From: Ectobacillus ponti
GTDB lineage: Bacteria; Bacillota; Bacilli; Bacillales; Bacillaceae_G
DNA: 64,000 bases
Assembly: GCF_024294785.1 (NCBI RefSeq)
Contig: NZ_JANCLT010000014.1
Coordinates: forward strand, 1 to 64,000
Direction: 5' to 3'
The notes beneath the pieces were generated by a model. The model worked only from the letters and a program-made list of their open reading frames with translations, ran no database searches and was not told the origin of the DNA. Positions within the stretch are counted from its first letter, which is position 1, and each line of letters begins with the position of its first letter. This document shows, in pieces, positions 1 through 9,042 of this stretch. The position numbers and the translations under genes were made by a program.

Positions 1-32
1 CACCCTTTCATGCAGTACTGCATGAAAGGGTG
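1..32. terminator. 32-bp perfect palindrome, probable terminator stem of a gene left of the window
   Basis: The first 16 bases (CACCCTTTCATGCAGT) are exactly complementary to the next 16, giving a spacerless palindrome that may extend beyond the window edge. A short T-rich stretch follows. It most likely ends transcription of the upstream gene. A large dyad operator is the alternative. No gene was seen from 33 to 232. Confidence 0.45.
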
Positions 33-232
33 TCCTACTTTTATGATTTTATGCATGTTCTTAAGTTGATGGCAATGCACCCAGCCGGGTGTCTTTTTTG
101 CATTTTCACTTGTATCGTTCATCATTATTTTAAGATTTAATTGGTATATATCCTCTTGTGCTTTGAACAAAATGCATATTTGCCGGCAGCCTCTCTTCCT
201 GCGATACTGTAGGAAAAACGGAGGGAATAGGC

Positions 233-571
233 ATGAATGTGGAGCAGGCAAAGCAAGTGCTTGAGAGGCTGGCAGAGGGGATAGATCCATTGACTGGGGA
301 GGAATTTGCTGTTGGCAGCCCCTATCAGCGCGCAGATGTCATTCGGGCTCTGCAGGTTGCTGTCAAAGGGTGTGAAAAGCTGGAGCAGGCGGAGCGCCGT
401 AAGCGGCAGCTTCCGCGCCTGGCCGGACGGGCTTGGACGGAGGCGGAGGAGCAAGAGATTGCACGGCATTTCGACGAAGGAACAGCGCTCTCCGATATTG
501 CCAGGATGCACGAACGCACGCCGCGGGCCATCCAGCTGCGGCTGTTGAAAATGGGACGGATTGCTTGGTGA
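233..571 (+). CDS. Small putative DNA-binding protein (112 aa), function unknown
   Basis: The ATG has a GGAGGGAATAGGC ribosome binding site just upstream. The acidic N-terminal half contains the phrase DPLTGEEF. The C-terminal half (about 70-112) has the pattern WTEAEEQEIARHFDEGTALSDIA followed by TPRAIQLRLLKMGRI, which looks like a SANT/Myb-like or helix-turn-helix segment of the kind found in small Bacillus proteins that read DNA or count repeats. I do not recognise a named family. It stands alone with no clear operon partner. The DNA-binding role is inferred from the helix-turn-helix-like pattern only. Confidence 0.7.
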   Translation: MNVEQAKQVLERLAEGIDPLTGEEFAVGSPYQRADVIRALQVAVKGCEKLEQAERRKRQLPRLAGRAWTEAEEQEIARHFDEGTALSDIARMHERTPRAIQLRLLKMGRIAW

Positions 572-791
572 GAAACAAGCCTTGCTGTATATATTCCTGC
601 ATACAAGAGTAGGGGGATGACGAATGCTGCAGCTGTATCTTATATGGGCCCATATGTGCTGACGGAGACAGTGCGGAGCATAAGGGATGTCAACGCTGGA
701 CCACATTGTTGTAAGGGAGCAGGCTCATTCTCTATCTGCGGGCAGGCAAAAGGCGGGTAAGCCAAGTCAGGATGGCCTGCCCGCTCTATAT

Positions 792-1565
792 TCATTCCGG
801 TTTTTGGCATATGAGCAGCATGGACTGCCCCTGAAAGCTGTACAGGCTGCCGTTCTGCATCTGAAGCTGAAAGTGCTGTTGTATGTGCGCCGGCGCAGTG
901 AGCATGAAGGACTGCAGCTCCTCCTGTACGGCAGGCGGCACGCTCATCATTCGGCACCATGCTTCAAATACAAAGGTTTTGGAGAAGGTTGTCAGGTGCC
1001 GTATCGCAAATCCGGCTGTTTCCGTATACCGGAGCCATTCCGACTTCTTGCAGGCCCGAACATGGCTTGGATCCCGCTTTTGTTCCACCGTATTATAGAA
1101 GATATCTAAATCGTCTGCTTCCGGGGCGACATTATCAATCATGAGAAACATCCCGCCCGGCTGCAGCACCCGAAAGCTCTCCTGGACAAATGCGGTGATA
1201 TCCGGGAAATGATGCGGTGCAATCCGGCATGTCACCTTTGTAAACGTGTTTGCTGCAAAAGGAAGCTGCTCGGCATCTCCCTGTACAAAGGTGACATTTG
1301 TATGCCCGTTGCCCTGAATAAAGCGCTCGGCGGTGTTCAGCATGTCAGGTGTCAGGTCGAGAGCGGTCACTTCTTTGACAAGAGGGGCGAAGGCATTGGC
1401 GACATGCCCTCCTCCTGTCGCAATATCAAGCAGAACATCCTCCTGTACCGCATCAGCCATCGCTGCTAAAGCAGCCAAATCGTTTCCTTTTGCATGTCCC
1501 GGACTGGTTACGTAATTCTGGGCATGTTTGCCGAACTGTGTTTGCACTTGCTTTTTTACATCCAT
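792..1565 (-). CDS. Class I SAM-dependent methyltransferase (YcgJ/UbiE-like)
   Basis: This 257-residue protein has the class I Rossmann methyltransferase layout. The SAM-binding glycine motif is LLDIATGGGHVA at about 45-56. The acidic residue ending strand 2 lies in VTALDLTPDML. Motif II is near FVQGDAEQLPF, and the post-motif region is FRVLQPGGMFLMID. It matches the small soluble methyltransferases of the YcgJ/UbiE type in Bacillus, whose substrate is unknown. The start is set by GAAGGAGGGGAATAGAA before the ATG. It is transcribed away from the cyclic-di-GMP gene and seems monocistronic. Confidence 0.85.
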   Translation of the reverse strand: MDVKKQVQTQFGKHAQNYVTSPGHAKGNDLAALAAMADAVQEDVLLDIATGGGHVANAFAPLVKEVTALDLTPDMLNTAERFIQGNGHTNVTFVQGDAEQLPFAANTFTKVTCRIAPHHFPDITAFVQESFRVLQPGGMFLMIDNVAPEADDLDIFYNTVEQKRDPSHVRACKKSEWLRYTETAGFAIRHLTTFSKTFVFEAWCRMMSVPPAVQEELQSFMLTAPAHIQQHFQLQMQNGSLYSFQGQSMLLICQKPE

Positions 1566-1663
1566 TTCTATTCCCCTCCTTCAATGCTTCTGTTTGTATC
1601 ATAAGCTGTATAGCTCCATAAGGAAATTCGCGATTTCTTTTGAAAAGGAATAAGGAGAAGTTA

Positions 1664-1710
1664 TGATGAAGTGGAAAAGCAGCCAAAACGGCTGCTTCTT
1701 CACTTCATCA
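1664..1710 (-). terminator. Intrinsic terminator overlapping the stop of the GGDEF-EAL gene
   Basis: TGATGAAGTG at 1664-1673 pairs with CACTTCATCA at 1701-1710, with an inner GCAGCC/GGCTGC stem. On the minus strand the stem is followed by a pyrimidine-rich run. Its 5-prime arm includes the stop codon of the gene at 1708-3906. It lies between two minus-strand genes. Confidence 0.6.
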
Positions 1711-3906
1711 TATGGGGGTACGGGCGGACAGAAATGCATCCAGTTCTTCAGGCGGCAGCGGCTTTGAAAAATAATAGCCCTGATATTCGTTGCAATCCAT
1801 GCGCTGTAGCGTATGGTACTGCTCCTGCACCTCTACTCCTTCCGCGAGTACCTGCAGGTTTAAGTTGTGCGCCAAATGAATGATGGTGCTGACAATTTCG
1901 TAGTCCTTGCGATCCGTATGAATTTCGCGGATGAAGGCGCGGTCGATTTTAATTTTATCGATTGGGAATTGCTTCAAGTAATTCAGCGACGAATAAGAGA
2001 CACCAAAATCATCAATGGAAAGCTGAACACCCAGCTGCTTGAGCTGCTCGAGAATGGCCATCGACTCTGTTACGTTCCGCATGATGGCACTTTCTGTAAT
2101 CTCAAGCTCCAAGAGAGCGGGGGGAATGCCGCAGGTTTGCAATGCCTTCTGTACGGTGCGCGGCAATTCCGGGTCCTGCAGTTGTTTTGTTGACAGGTTG
2201 AGTGACACATGAATGTTTTGCGGCTGCCATTGCTGCAACTGCCCGCATACGTGCTCAATCACCCAATTTCCGAGAGGGATGATCAGGCCGGTCTCTTCCG
2301 CGAGAGGAATGAACTCCGCGGGAGAGATAAAACCATGCAAGGGATGGTTCCAGCGGATGAGCGCCTCCAAACCGATAGGCTTCCCGCTTGCATCCACCTG
2401 CGGCTGGTAATGCATGACGAATTCTTCCCGCTCAATGGCTTTTCTCAGTTCGCCTTCCAGCACAATTTTTTTCATGCCGGATTGTTCGAGGTCCGTTGAA
2501 TAGACGATATACGTATGCTTTCCATTCTCTTTTGCCGCGTACATGGCAAGGTCTGCTTGATGAATCAGATCATCTGCGGCGCAGCTGTTGCCTTCATACA
2601 GTGCAATCCCGATGGAGGCAGTTAAAATAAGCTCCAAATCCAGATAGTGAACGGGCTGTGCAATCGCCTCAAGCAGCCGCTCTGCCAATTGCTTCGCCTG
2701 CGGCAGGGCGGCATTTGGATAAACGAGTACAAACTCGTCCCCGCCCCAGCGGGATAATAGGCAGGAATCCGGCAAAGCATCCCGGATGCGCTTGGCAATA
2801 TGGGAAATGACTTGATCTCCCGCTGCATGCCCGAGAAAATCATTCACCCACTTCATCCGGTCGAAATCCAGGAACATAACAGCGAGGGAGGTTCGGCTTT
2901 CCTGGGCCTGCTTCATCATCTCAGGCATGCGCTGCATAAAGCAGTGCCGGTTTGGCAAACGTGTGAGGGCATCCTGATAGGCCAGTTGTTCAATTTTCTG
3001 TTCGAACTGTTTCCGTTCTGTAATATCGCGGGTTACAGACAAAATGCCGTCCGGCCTGCCGCGCCCATCCTGCATCAAGGTGGCACGGGTTTCTACATAA
3101 AGCATGTGGCCATCGCGGTGGCGCACCCGGTATTCCATGCTTTGCGCCTTGCCCTTCATGATGTTGCGCAGGCTGTTTGTTACAAACAACACGTCGTCTG
3201 CAGCAATCCAGTCGAAAACATTGCTTTTTTCCAATATGTGTGCAGGAACACCTATCAGCAGTTCGTGGGAAGGGGAGGCATATAAGATATCCCCTTCCAT
3301 ATTGATGATGGCAAGACAATCTGTCATATGCTCCGCCATCAGCCTGTATTTTTCTTCACTTGCCTGCAGGCTTTCAGAAACTATTTTGTATTGGGCCTCG
3401 TTGTACCATTTCTCGAGAATAACACCAGCAAGGCTGGAAAACACATCCATAGCCTCCAGTTCCTCGTTACCGGGAGAACCGGTCTCGGAGTAATACAGGG
3501 CGAAGGTGCCGAGCACCCGGCCTTCAGAAGCAAAAATGGGAGCAGACCAGCATGCACGGTAGCCATGGGATAAGGCAGCATCACGGTATTTGCTCCAAAA
3601 GGGGCTCGTTTGGATATCCGGGACGATGATACTCTGTTTTAAGTAGCATGCGCGTCCGCAAGAGCCTTCCATAATGCCCGCCTTTATGCCGTCAATGGCT
3701 TTTCTGTAGCCAAGGGGAAGACTGGCGCCAATTGGACTGTGGAGAATGCCTTTCTCTTGGTCAAACAATAAAATGGAGCAATGCAGATGCGGGCATAACT
3801 CTTCAACGGAACAAGTAAGGGCCTGCAGGGCTTCTAAACAATTAGCACCTTGGGCGACCATCCTTAAAATTTGATTTTGGCTGCGCAGTAATCGCTTTTC
3901 AAACAT
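1708..3906 (-). CDS. GAF-PAS-GGDEF-EAL cyclic-di-GMP synthase/phosphodiesterase
   Basis: A 732-residue cytosolic signalling protein. The order is an N-terminal GAF domain (about 10-165), a PAS domain (about 185-305), GGDEF (about 310-470, intact RWGGDEF) and EAL (about 485-725, intact GLEALIRW, DDFG and VLAEGVE motifs). Both catalytic signatures are present, so it could make or break down cyclic di-GMP. Which activity dominates cannot be read from sequence. No transmembrane segment is evident, so it probably senses a soluble or redox cue through GAF/PAS. I prefer the ATG at 3906 because AAGGTGATAAC precedes it; an in-frame ATG 48 bases further upstream has no such site. An AT-rich 290-base region separates it from the divergent next gene. 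Confidence 0.92.
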   Translation of the reverse strand: MFEKRLLRSQNQILRMVAQGANCLEALQALTCSVEELCPHLHCSILLFDQEKGILHSPIGASLPLGYRKAIDGIKAGIMEGSCGRACYLKQSIIVPDIQTSPFWSKYRDAALSHGYRACWSAPIFASEGRVLGTFALYYSETGSPGNEELEAMDVFSSLAGVILEKWYNEAQYKIVSESLQASEEKYRLMAEHMTDCLAIINMEGDILYASPSHELLIGVPAHILEKSNVFDWIAADDVLFVTNSLRNIMKGKAQSMEYRVRHRDGHMLYVETRATLMQDGRGRPDGILSVTRDITERKQFEQKIEQLAYQDALTRLPNRHCFMQRMPEMMKQAQESRTSLAVMFLDFDRMKWVNDFLGHAAGDQVISHIAKRIRDALPDSCLLSRWGGDEFVLVYPNAALPQAKQLAERLLEAIAQPVHYLDLELILTASIGIALYEGNSCAADDLIHQADLAMYAAKENGKHTYIVYSTDLEQSGMKKIVLEGELRKAIEREEFVMHYQPQVDASGKPIGLEALIRWNHPLHGFISPAEFIPLAEETGLIIPLGNWVIEHVCGQLQQWQPQNIHVSLNLSTKQLQDPELPRTVQKALQTCGIPPALLELEITESAIMRNVTESMAILEQLKQLGVQLSIDDFGVSYSSLNYLKQFPIDKIKIDRAFIREIHTDRKDYEIVSTIIHLAHNLNLQVLAEGVEVQEQYHTLQRMDCNEYQGYYFSKPLPPEELDAFLSARTPI

Positions 3907-4195
3907 TGTTATCACCTTATGTAGCATTTTTGAAAGCAAGATGTAATATTTCATCTAATGAACCATAGGCTCATCCTGTACCGATCATATACGAAAGATA
4001 ACTATATAAAATAATATATACATCTTAACATAAGTAGCCCATAAAAAGAATGAAAGATTTTTATGTAGGCAGCAATTTCTACAGATGGCCATACGAAGCG
4101 TGGGGGCAGGCTCTGTAACTACTGGAAGCAAGGTCTTGTTTTCAGTATACTGAAGATATCTTTATACATTTCATAGTAAGAGGAGATTCGGGACA

Positions 4196-4417
4196 TTGAA
4201 GCAACAAGGCTTTTTACAGGAATTGTTCACCTATATCAAGTACTTTTCGTTTGTGTTTATTCCGCTTGCGCTTTTGGCAGAGGGACTGCATCTCTGGCTC
4301 CGCATGGAGTGGCTGCAGTACCGGAAGCTGCTGCCGTTTCTTGCCCTGGCGGCAATTGCCTTTGCCACCTGGCGGGAGTTACAGGATAAGAAGGAACGTA
4401 AAGCATCTGGAGAATAG
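4196..4417 (+). CDS. Small two-helix membrane protein (73 aa)
   Basis: The TTG start follows AAGAGGAGATTCGGGACA. Two hydrophobic stretches (about 14-32 and 44-58) and a basic C-terminus suggest a small inner-membrane protein. No family was recognised. It ends 14 bases before the amidotransferase gene and may be co-transcribed with it. The function is unknown. Confidence 0.65.
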   Translation: MKQQGFLQELFTYIKYFSFVFIPLALLAEGLHLWLRMEWLQYRKLLPFLALAAIAFATWRELQDKKERKASGE

Positions 4418-4431
4418 TGGGGGAGAGAAGA

Positions 4432-5151
4432 ATGAAGAAACCGATTATCGGCATTACAGGCGCCTATGTAAAGCATAATTCCTATATGGAGGGGGTGTAT
4501 GTCCATCACGATTATCACCGGTGCGTGGCGGCGCATGGCGGTATTCCGATTGTTCTGCCGTTTGTCAGCCCGGAGCTGTCGCTTGAAACGCTGCCGCTGT
4601 GTCAAGGCATCATTTTAAGCGGCGGAGAGGATGTGGATCCGCGTTATTATGGGCAGGATCCGCACCAACAGCTGGGTGCGACGGTACGGGAACGCGATGA
4701 GGCAGAAATCGCAATTGCCAAGTATGCAATCGAGAAGGGGATCCCCCTTTTGGCCATTTGCCGAGGCATTCAAATTTTAAACGTAGCACTGGGTGGTACA
4801 TTGATTCAAGATATTCCAAGCCAAGTACATGGGGCGATGCAGCATACACAGGTCATTGACCGCTCCCTTGACAGCCATTGGGTGACAGTTGATCCCGCCA
4901 GCCGGCTGTATGAAATCGTCGGGGAGAAGCGCATTCGGGTCAACAGCCTCCATCATCAGGCAATTGACAGCTTGGGACAGGGGCTGCGGGTTGTGGCTGC
5001 GGCATCAGATGGCATCATTGAGGCGGTAGAGCATACGGACGCATCGGCATTTTTGCTGGGCCTGCAGTGGCATCCTGAATCAATGGCTGTCTCTGATCCA
5101 TGTATGCAGCGCATCTTCACAAGGTTGATCCAAGAAGCAGCCGGTCTCTGA
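4432..5151 (+). CDS. Class I glutamine amidotransferase-like peptidase (gamma-glutamyl-GABA hydrolase type)
   Basis: This 239-residue protein belongs to the peptidase C26/PuuD group, which hydrolyses gamma-glutamyl amides such as gamma-glutamyl-GABA. The nucleophile elbow is LAICRGIQI, the catalytic histidine-glutamate pair lies in GLQWHPE, and the oxyanion region is LSGGEDVDPRYYG. The ATG at 4432 has GGGGGAGAGAAGA upstream; the GTG five codons earlier has no ribosome site. The enzyme is cytosolic. The exact substrate is not shown by the sequence, and no puu genes are adjacent. Confidence 0.87.
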   Translation: MKKPIIGITGAYVKHNSYMEGVYVHHDYHRCVAAHGGIPIVLPFVSPELSLETLPLCQGIILSGGEDVDPRYYGQDPHQQLGATVRERDEAEIAIAKYAIEKGIPLLAICRGIQILNVALGGTLIQDIPSQVHGAMQHTQVIDRSLDSHWVTVDPASRLYEIVGEKRIRVNSLHHQAIDSLGQGLRVVAAASDGIIEAVEHTDASAFLLGLQWHPESMAVSDPCMQRIFTRLIQEAAGL

Positions 5152-5226
5152 TGCGCCCCTTCCTATTTCCTAATATTTGCCTTATAATGGGAGTCTGACT
5201 GATTTTGGGGAAAAGGAGGATGGGAG

Positions 5227-6771
5227 ATGAGGAATCGGCAAATTTGGCTTCCGCTCCTGGTTGTTTTGGCATTGCTTACGCTTGTATTCTATGAACATAT
5301 GAAGCTGCAGATTGCGCTGCCGGCGTCCGGCTGGAGCCGATCTGTCCCATTGGAGGCAGAAGCGCCGCTGAAGCTGAACACCTTTGTTCAAAAGGGGCAG
5401 AATGCGTATCATGTGTATACGACTGGACAGCAGGTTGTGCATGCTGTGTATGATGGGGCGCTGCATGTGCAGCAGTCCGAAAAGCTGCCGGCCGCAGTTC
5501 CGGAACATTCACCGCTTTGGGCAGACGGCAAACGGGTTGTGTATTTGCAAAACGGCAGCCTGACAGAATCCAATGGCGGGGAGCAAAAGGTCATGGATAC
5601 AGAGGTCCGCGGCTTTTTGCCAAGCGCGGGGCAGCTTGTATATTGGAAGGATGCAGAGCTGTATCTCTGGCGGGCGGACTCCGGAAAAAGGGAACGTCTT
5701 GCGGCTTTTTCCGGTAAAATCTTTGGAGCGGCTGCCGATGAAGCATCAGGGAGCTTTGTGGCGGTGCACCAGCCGGATCAAACGACAGCAGCGTTCACGT
5801 TGTTCAAAAAAGCAGCTGACGGTGCCTATACACAAACAAAATGGCCGTCTCTGAGCTTTGTGGGAACAGAGGCGCTTGATGAGCTCCAACTTGTACAAAC
5901 AAAGGAAGGGCCGGTGGTCTTTTACGGCACCTTCAGCAATGCGCAGGGAATTAAAACGTACCGGGCCTATGAGTGGCAGGTCAAGCCGGACAAGCCGGAT
6001 GAGGAGCAGAAGCCCCAGCTCATGCGGGTGAAAGACCGCATGTACGGCACGGTGTTCGAAAACCCGTATGACCTGCAGGCAGTACAGCGCGGGGACCATG
6101 CAGCGCTGCTGTTCATTGCAAACGGCTCCCGGGGCGGGAAAAATGAAGGCTATAACGTGTACGAGGCAAAGAAGGAAGACGGAGCATGGGTGGCGGAAAG
6201 AAGAAGCACAACAAGCGGCATTCCATCCCAGCCGTTTTGGATTGGCGACAGTGTGGCGTGGACCCACTTTGCTGACAATACATACAAGCTGTATGGGGCA
6301 ACACAAGATCTCTCCGTTGTGGCGAAAAGCAGAGAAATACAAGGAGAGGATTGGAAAGGCGCTCTGTACGCAACAATGTCAGCCTTATTTGGCGGCATCA
6401 TGATGCCGATTATGGCGATGCTCTGGCTGACGGTGCCTGTGATTTTCTATGTCATCGTGTACTTTTTCCGTGTGGACGATCTTGAGAACGGCAAAATGAA
6501 TTGGGTGGAGTATGTGCTGCTGGCATTGTATGCAGCTACACAGCTTGCTTTCTTTATGTTCTCACTGGACCAGGCCCGGCTCTTGTTTGCCCCGGCTTAC
6601 TTAACCTTCTCCGGCAGCTTTGTTGTGCTGCCATTGCTGCTGGCGGCGGTCTGCTTTGTGCTGCTGCGGTATGTGCGGCATGAGGAATGGGGGCCGTTGG
6701 CTGCATTTTTCTATTATGCGGGCATCAATATTCTGTTTATTTCCTGTCTGTTTGGACCGTTTCTGCTGTAG
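5227..6771 (+). CDS. Large membrane protein with extracytoplasmic domain, function unknown
   Basis: The start has AAAAGGAGGATGGGAG upstream. The 514 residues comprise one N-terminal membrane anchor (about 7-23), an external region of about 350 residues rich in short beta-strand-like repeats (possibly propeller-like), and four C-terminal membrane helices (about 375-510). No catalytic motif was recognised. A small soluble protein gene follows 53 bases later. It could be a surface sensor or a cell-wall stress protein, but this is a guess. Confidence 0.75.
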   Translation: MRNRQIWLPLLVVLALLTLVFYEHMKLQIALPASGWSRSVPLEAEAPLKLNTFVQKGQNAYHVYTTGQQVVHAVYDGALHVQQSEKLPAAVPEHSPLWADGKRVVYLQNGSLTESNGGEQKVMDTEVRGFLPSAGQLVYWKDAELYLWRADSGKRERLAAFSGKIFGAAADEASGSFVAVHQPDQTTAAFTLFKKAADGAYTQTKWPSLSFVGTEALDELQLVQTKEGPVVFYGTFSNAQGIKTYRAYEWQVKPDKPDEEQKPQLMRVKDRMYGTVFENPYDLQAVQRGDHAALLFIANGSRGGKNEGYNVYEAKKEDGAWVAERRSTTSGIPSQPFWIGDSVAWTHFADNTYKLYGATQDLSVVAKSREIQGEDWKGALYATMSALFGGIMMPIMAMLWLTVPVIFYVIVYFFRVDDLENGKMNWVEYVLLALYAATQLAFFMFSLDQARLLFAPAYLTFSGSFVVLPLLLAAVCFVLLRYVRHEEWGPLAAFFYYAGINILFISCLFGPFLL

Positions 6772-6824
6772 GAAGTACATATTCTGCTCCATCAGGAAGC
6801 ATCCTAATGGCTGGAGGTGTAGAG

Positions 6825-7022
6825 ATGGAGCCGAGACAGCCAGGAAATACAAGCATGCCGGATTTCCGGGAGCTGCATGACCGCGTCATTGCTGAACCAA
6901 CAGATGCGCCGCAGCTTGTGATCAAAACAAATCTGGACCCAAAGGATAGTTCGGAAGAGAATCCGTACTACCGGAAGGGAAGTAACAAGGACGCCCTGGA
7001 AAAGTATTTTGAAGGGAAATAA
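6825..7022 (+). CDS. Small hydrophilic protein (65 aa), unknown
   Basis: The ATG at 6825 follows GGAGGTGTAGAG, an excellent ribosome site; a longer in-frame reading upstream overlaps the previous gene and lacks one. The product is charged, without membrane segments, and ends ALEKYFEGK. It is probably cotranscribed with the membrane protein upstream, and a strong terminator follows. Confidence 0.6.
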   Translation: MEPRQPGNTSMPDFRELHDRVIAEPTDAPQLVIKTNLDPKDSSEENPYYRKGSNKDALEKYFEGK

Positions 7023-7029
7023 GCACAGT

Positions 7030-7064
7030 GAGACTAGTCTGGGGCCAGACTAGTCTCATTTGTT
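7030..7064 (+). terminator. Intrinsic terminator
   Basis: GAGACTAGTCTGG pairs perfectly with CCAGACTAGTCTC (13 bp, 2-base spacer at the tip), followed by ATTTGTT. It ends the unit of the two preceding genes. Confidence 0.75.
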
Positions 7065-7172
7065 ATAGGAGGAATTGCTACAAAACTGTCAAATAAACTG
7101 TGACAGGAGTCATATTAACTGCCTGCTGGAAGGAGTACCCTGTAAATAGAGAGAACCGAGGAGGCAGTCTGC

Positions 7173-8294
7173 ATGAAGGAAAGAGACTTTCACGAAAATC
7201 CATTTATCGTCATCTGGGAGCTGACCCGGGCTTGTCAGCTGAAATGCCTGCATTGCCGGGCCGAGGCGCAGTATCGCCGCGACCCGCGGGAATTGAGCTT
7301 TGCAGAAGGAAAGCAGCTGATTGACCAAATTTATGAAATGGATAATCCCATGCTTGTATTTACCGGCGGTGACCCATTGATGCGTGAGGATGTGTTTGAT
7401 ATTGCGGCTTACGCTGTCCAAAAGGGCGTGCGTGTGTCCATGACACCAAGCGCGACGCCGAATGTGACAAAGGAGGCCATCCAAAAGGCAAAGGAAGTGG
7501 GCTTGGCGCGCTGGGCCTTCAGTCTGGACGGGCCGACAGCTGCCATTCACGACCATTTTCGCGGTACAAGCGGCTCCTTTGATTTAACCGTCGAACGCAT
7601 TCAATATTTGCATGAATTGGGGATTCCAGTGCAAATCAACACCGTCATCTCCCGTTATAACATGCATGTGCTTGATGAAATGGTTGAGGTCATTAAAAGT
7701 CTGAAGTGTGTATTGTGGAGTGTCTTCTTTCTTGTGCCGACCGGCCGCGGGCAGACAGATGATATGATTTCACCGGCAGAGCATGAAAAGGTGCTGCGTT
7801 GGCTGTACCGTGTCAGCAAGACAGTGCCGTTTGATATCAAAACAACAGCCGCGCAGCACTACCGCCGTGTTGTGATTCAGGAGAAAATGCGTGAACAGGG
7901 CGCGAACGGGCCGATTCAATATGCAACTGTTCTGCGGAATGGCACCACCGGGCAGGTGGATGGCCTTGGCCGTGCGCCAAAAGGTGTAAATGATGGCAAC
8001 GGCTTTGTGTTTATCTCGCATACAGGTGATGTGTATCCAAGCGGGCTCCTGCCGATTAAGGCGGGAAATATCAAGGAAACGCCGCTTGCAGAGATTTATC
8101 GGAATTCCTCTGTGTTCCAGGATTTGCGCAATCCGGACAAATACAAGGGAAAGTGCGGCGTCTGTGAATTCCGGCATGTTTGCGGCGGCTCCCGTTCCCG
8201 GGCTTATGCCGTAACAGGCGATTATATGGAGAGCGAACCGTACTGCGTGTATGTTCCGCAGGCGCTTCGCAAGGAGAAAAAATTGACAGTCTAA
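7173..8294 (+). CDS. Radical SAM/SPASM enzyme (TIGR04053/NirJ-AhbD-like)
   Basis: A 373-residue radical SAM protein. The 4Fe-4S/SAM cysteines are in CQLKCLHC (about 21-28), and VFTGGDPLMR is the SAM GGE-like motif. The C-terminal SPASM region carries CGVCEFRHVCGG and a final cysteine in EPYC, which would hold auxiliary clusters. The closest families by motif are the NirJ/AhbD/PqqE relatives that modify haem precursors or peptides; the particular reaction is unknown. No peptide substrate gene was seen next to it. A short ACTGCCT/AGGCAGT inverted repeat encloses the leader, and its 3-prime arm overlaps the GAGGAGG ribosome site. Confidence 0.85.
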   Translation: MKERDFHENPFIVIWELTRACQLKCLHCRAEAQYRRDPRELSFAEGKQLIDQIYEMDNPMLVFTGGDPLMREDVFDIAAYAVQKGVRVSMTPSATPNVTKEAIQKAKEVGLARWAFSLDGPTAAIHDHFRGTSGSFDLTVERIQYLHELGIPVQINTVISRYNMHVLDEMVEVIKSLKCVLWSVFFLVPTGRGQTDDMISPAEHEKVLRWLYRVSKTVPFDIKTTAAQHYRRVVIQEKMREQGANGPIQYATVLRNGTTGQVDGLGRAPKGVNDGNGFVFISHTGDVYPSGLLPIKAGNIKETPLAEIYRNSSVFQDLRNPDKYKGKCGVCEFRHVCGGSRSRAYAVTGDYMESEPYCVYVPQALRKEKKLTV

Positions 8295-8317
8295 GCCGGC
8301 ACAGCCGGCTTTTTCTT
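8294..8317 (+). terminator. Intrinsic terminator
   Basis: AGCCGGC-ACA-GCCGGCT followed by TTTTCTT directly after the radical SAM stop codon. Confidence 0.75.
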
Positions 8318-8421
8318 ACATTTTATGGGGTTTTGTCATAGACTAGAAGCAGAAGGACAGCTTAGGAACAGACAGCATTAGGTTTAGATAATTATATTAT
8401 GTAAACAAAAGGTGGAGTTCC

Positions 8422-8907
8422 ATGAAATTCCAGACAGCTGATTTATGTGATGCTTATGGAGAGCAAGTGCAGGTGTGCGAGCCATTGCTCCGTTCGTTTG
8501 GGGGACAGGTTCGGTTTTCTGGTCCCATTGCCACTTTAAAGGTGCAGGATGATAATACACTGGTACGGGAAGCACTGGAGACGTTGCCAGAGGGAACCGT
8601 GCTTGTCGTGGATGGGCAGGCATCCACCCGCTGTGCGCTGCTTGGCGACAATTTGGCGGCTATCGCAGTCAATCGCCGGCTGGGAGGCATCATTATCCAT
8701 GGCTGTGTCCGGGATTCCGGCCAATTGCGTGACATGGATCTTGGCATTATGGCGTTGGCGGCAGTGCCAAGAAAGAGCCGGAAGGAGGGAAAGGGAGAGA
8801 GGGATGTGCACCTGCAATTTGGCGGCGTGCAATGGGAACCGGGCTGCTATGTGTATGCAGATGAGGATGGCATCATTCTTGCCAAGCAGAAGCTCACTGT
8901 AGAATAG
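8422..8907 (+). CDS. RraA-family protein, probable 4-hydroxy-4-methyl-2-oxoglutarate aldolase/oxaloacetate decarboxylase
   Basis: A 161-residue protein of the RraA/HMG-aldolase fold. It carries TADLCDAYG at the N-terminus and the metal/substrate pattern GDN..A followed by [15 protein letters not shown], in which the arginine-aspartate pair marks aldolase-competent members. RraA is named for RNase E inhibition in E. coli; Bacillaceae generally lack RNase E, so a class II aldolase or oxaloacetate decarboxylase role is more likely. The ribosome site is AAAGGTGGAGTTCC. It appears monocistronic. Confidence 0.82.
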   Translation: MKFQTADLCDAYGEQVQVCEPLLRSFGGQVRFSGPIATLKVQDDNTLVREALETLPEGTVLVVDGQASTRCALLGDNLAAIAVNRRLGGIIIHGCVRDSGQLRDMDLGIMALAAVPRKSRKEGKGERDVHLQFGGVQWEPGCYVYADEDGIILAKQKLTVE

Positions 8908-8925
8908 CAGCCTTATATAAAACCC

Positions 8926-8977
8926 GACGGCTTTCTTGCAAGCTCCAACACAACAAGGAGTTTCCAGGAAAGCCGTC
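8926..8977. terminator. Long stem-loop between convergent genes
   Basis: GACGGCTTTC at 8926 pairs with GAAAGCCGTC ending at 8977, with an inner GCTCC/GGAGT stem. It lies between the converging RraA-like and DedA genes. There is no long T-run, so termination strength is uncertain. Confidence 0.5.
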
Positions 8978-9042
8978 CTCTGCCGGCCGAAGTACTGTCA
9001 ATCTGCTACGAATCGGCATATGTATGCCTTCCATCTCCATTC

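Noticed and set aside
8422..8907. RNase E inhibitor RraA
   Set aside because: Bacillaceae generally lack RNase E; the aldolase-type residues make a metabolic role more likely.
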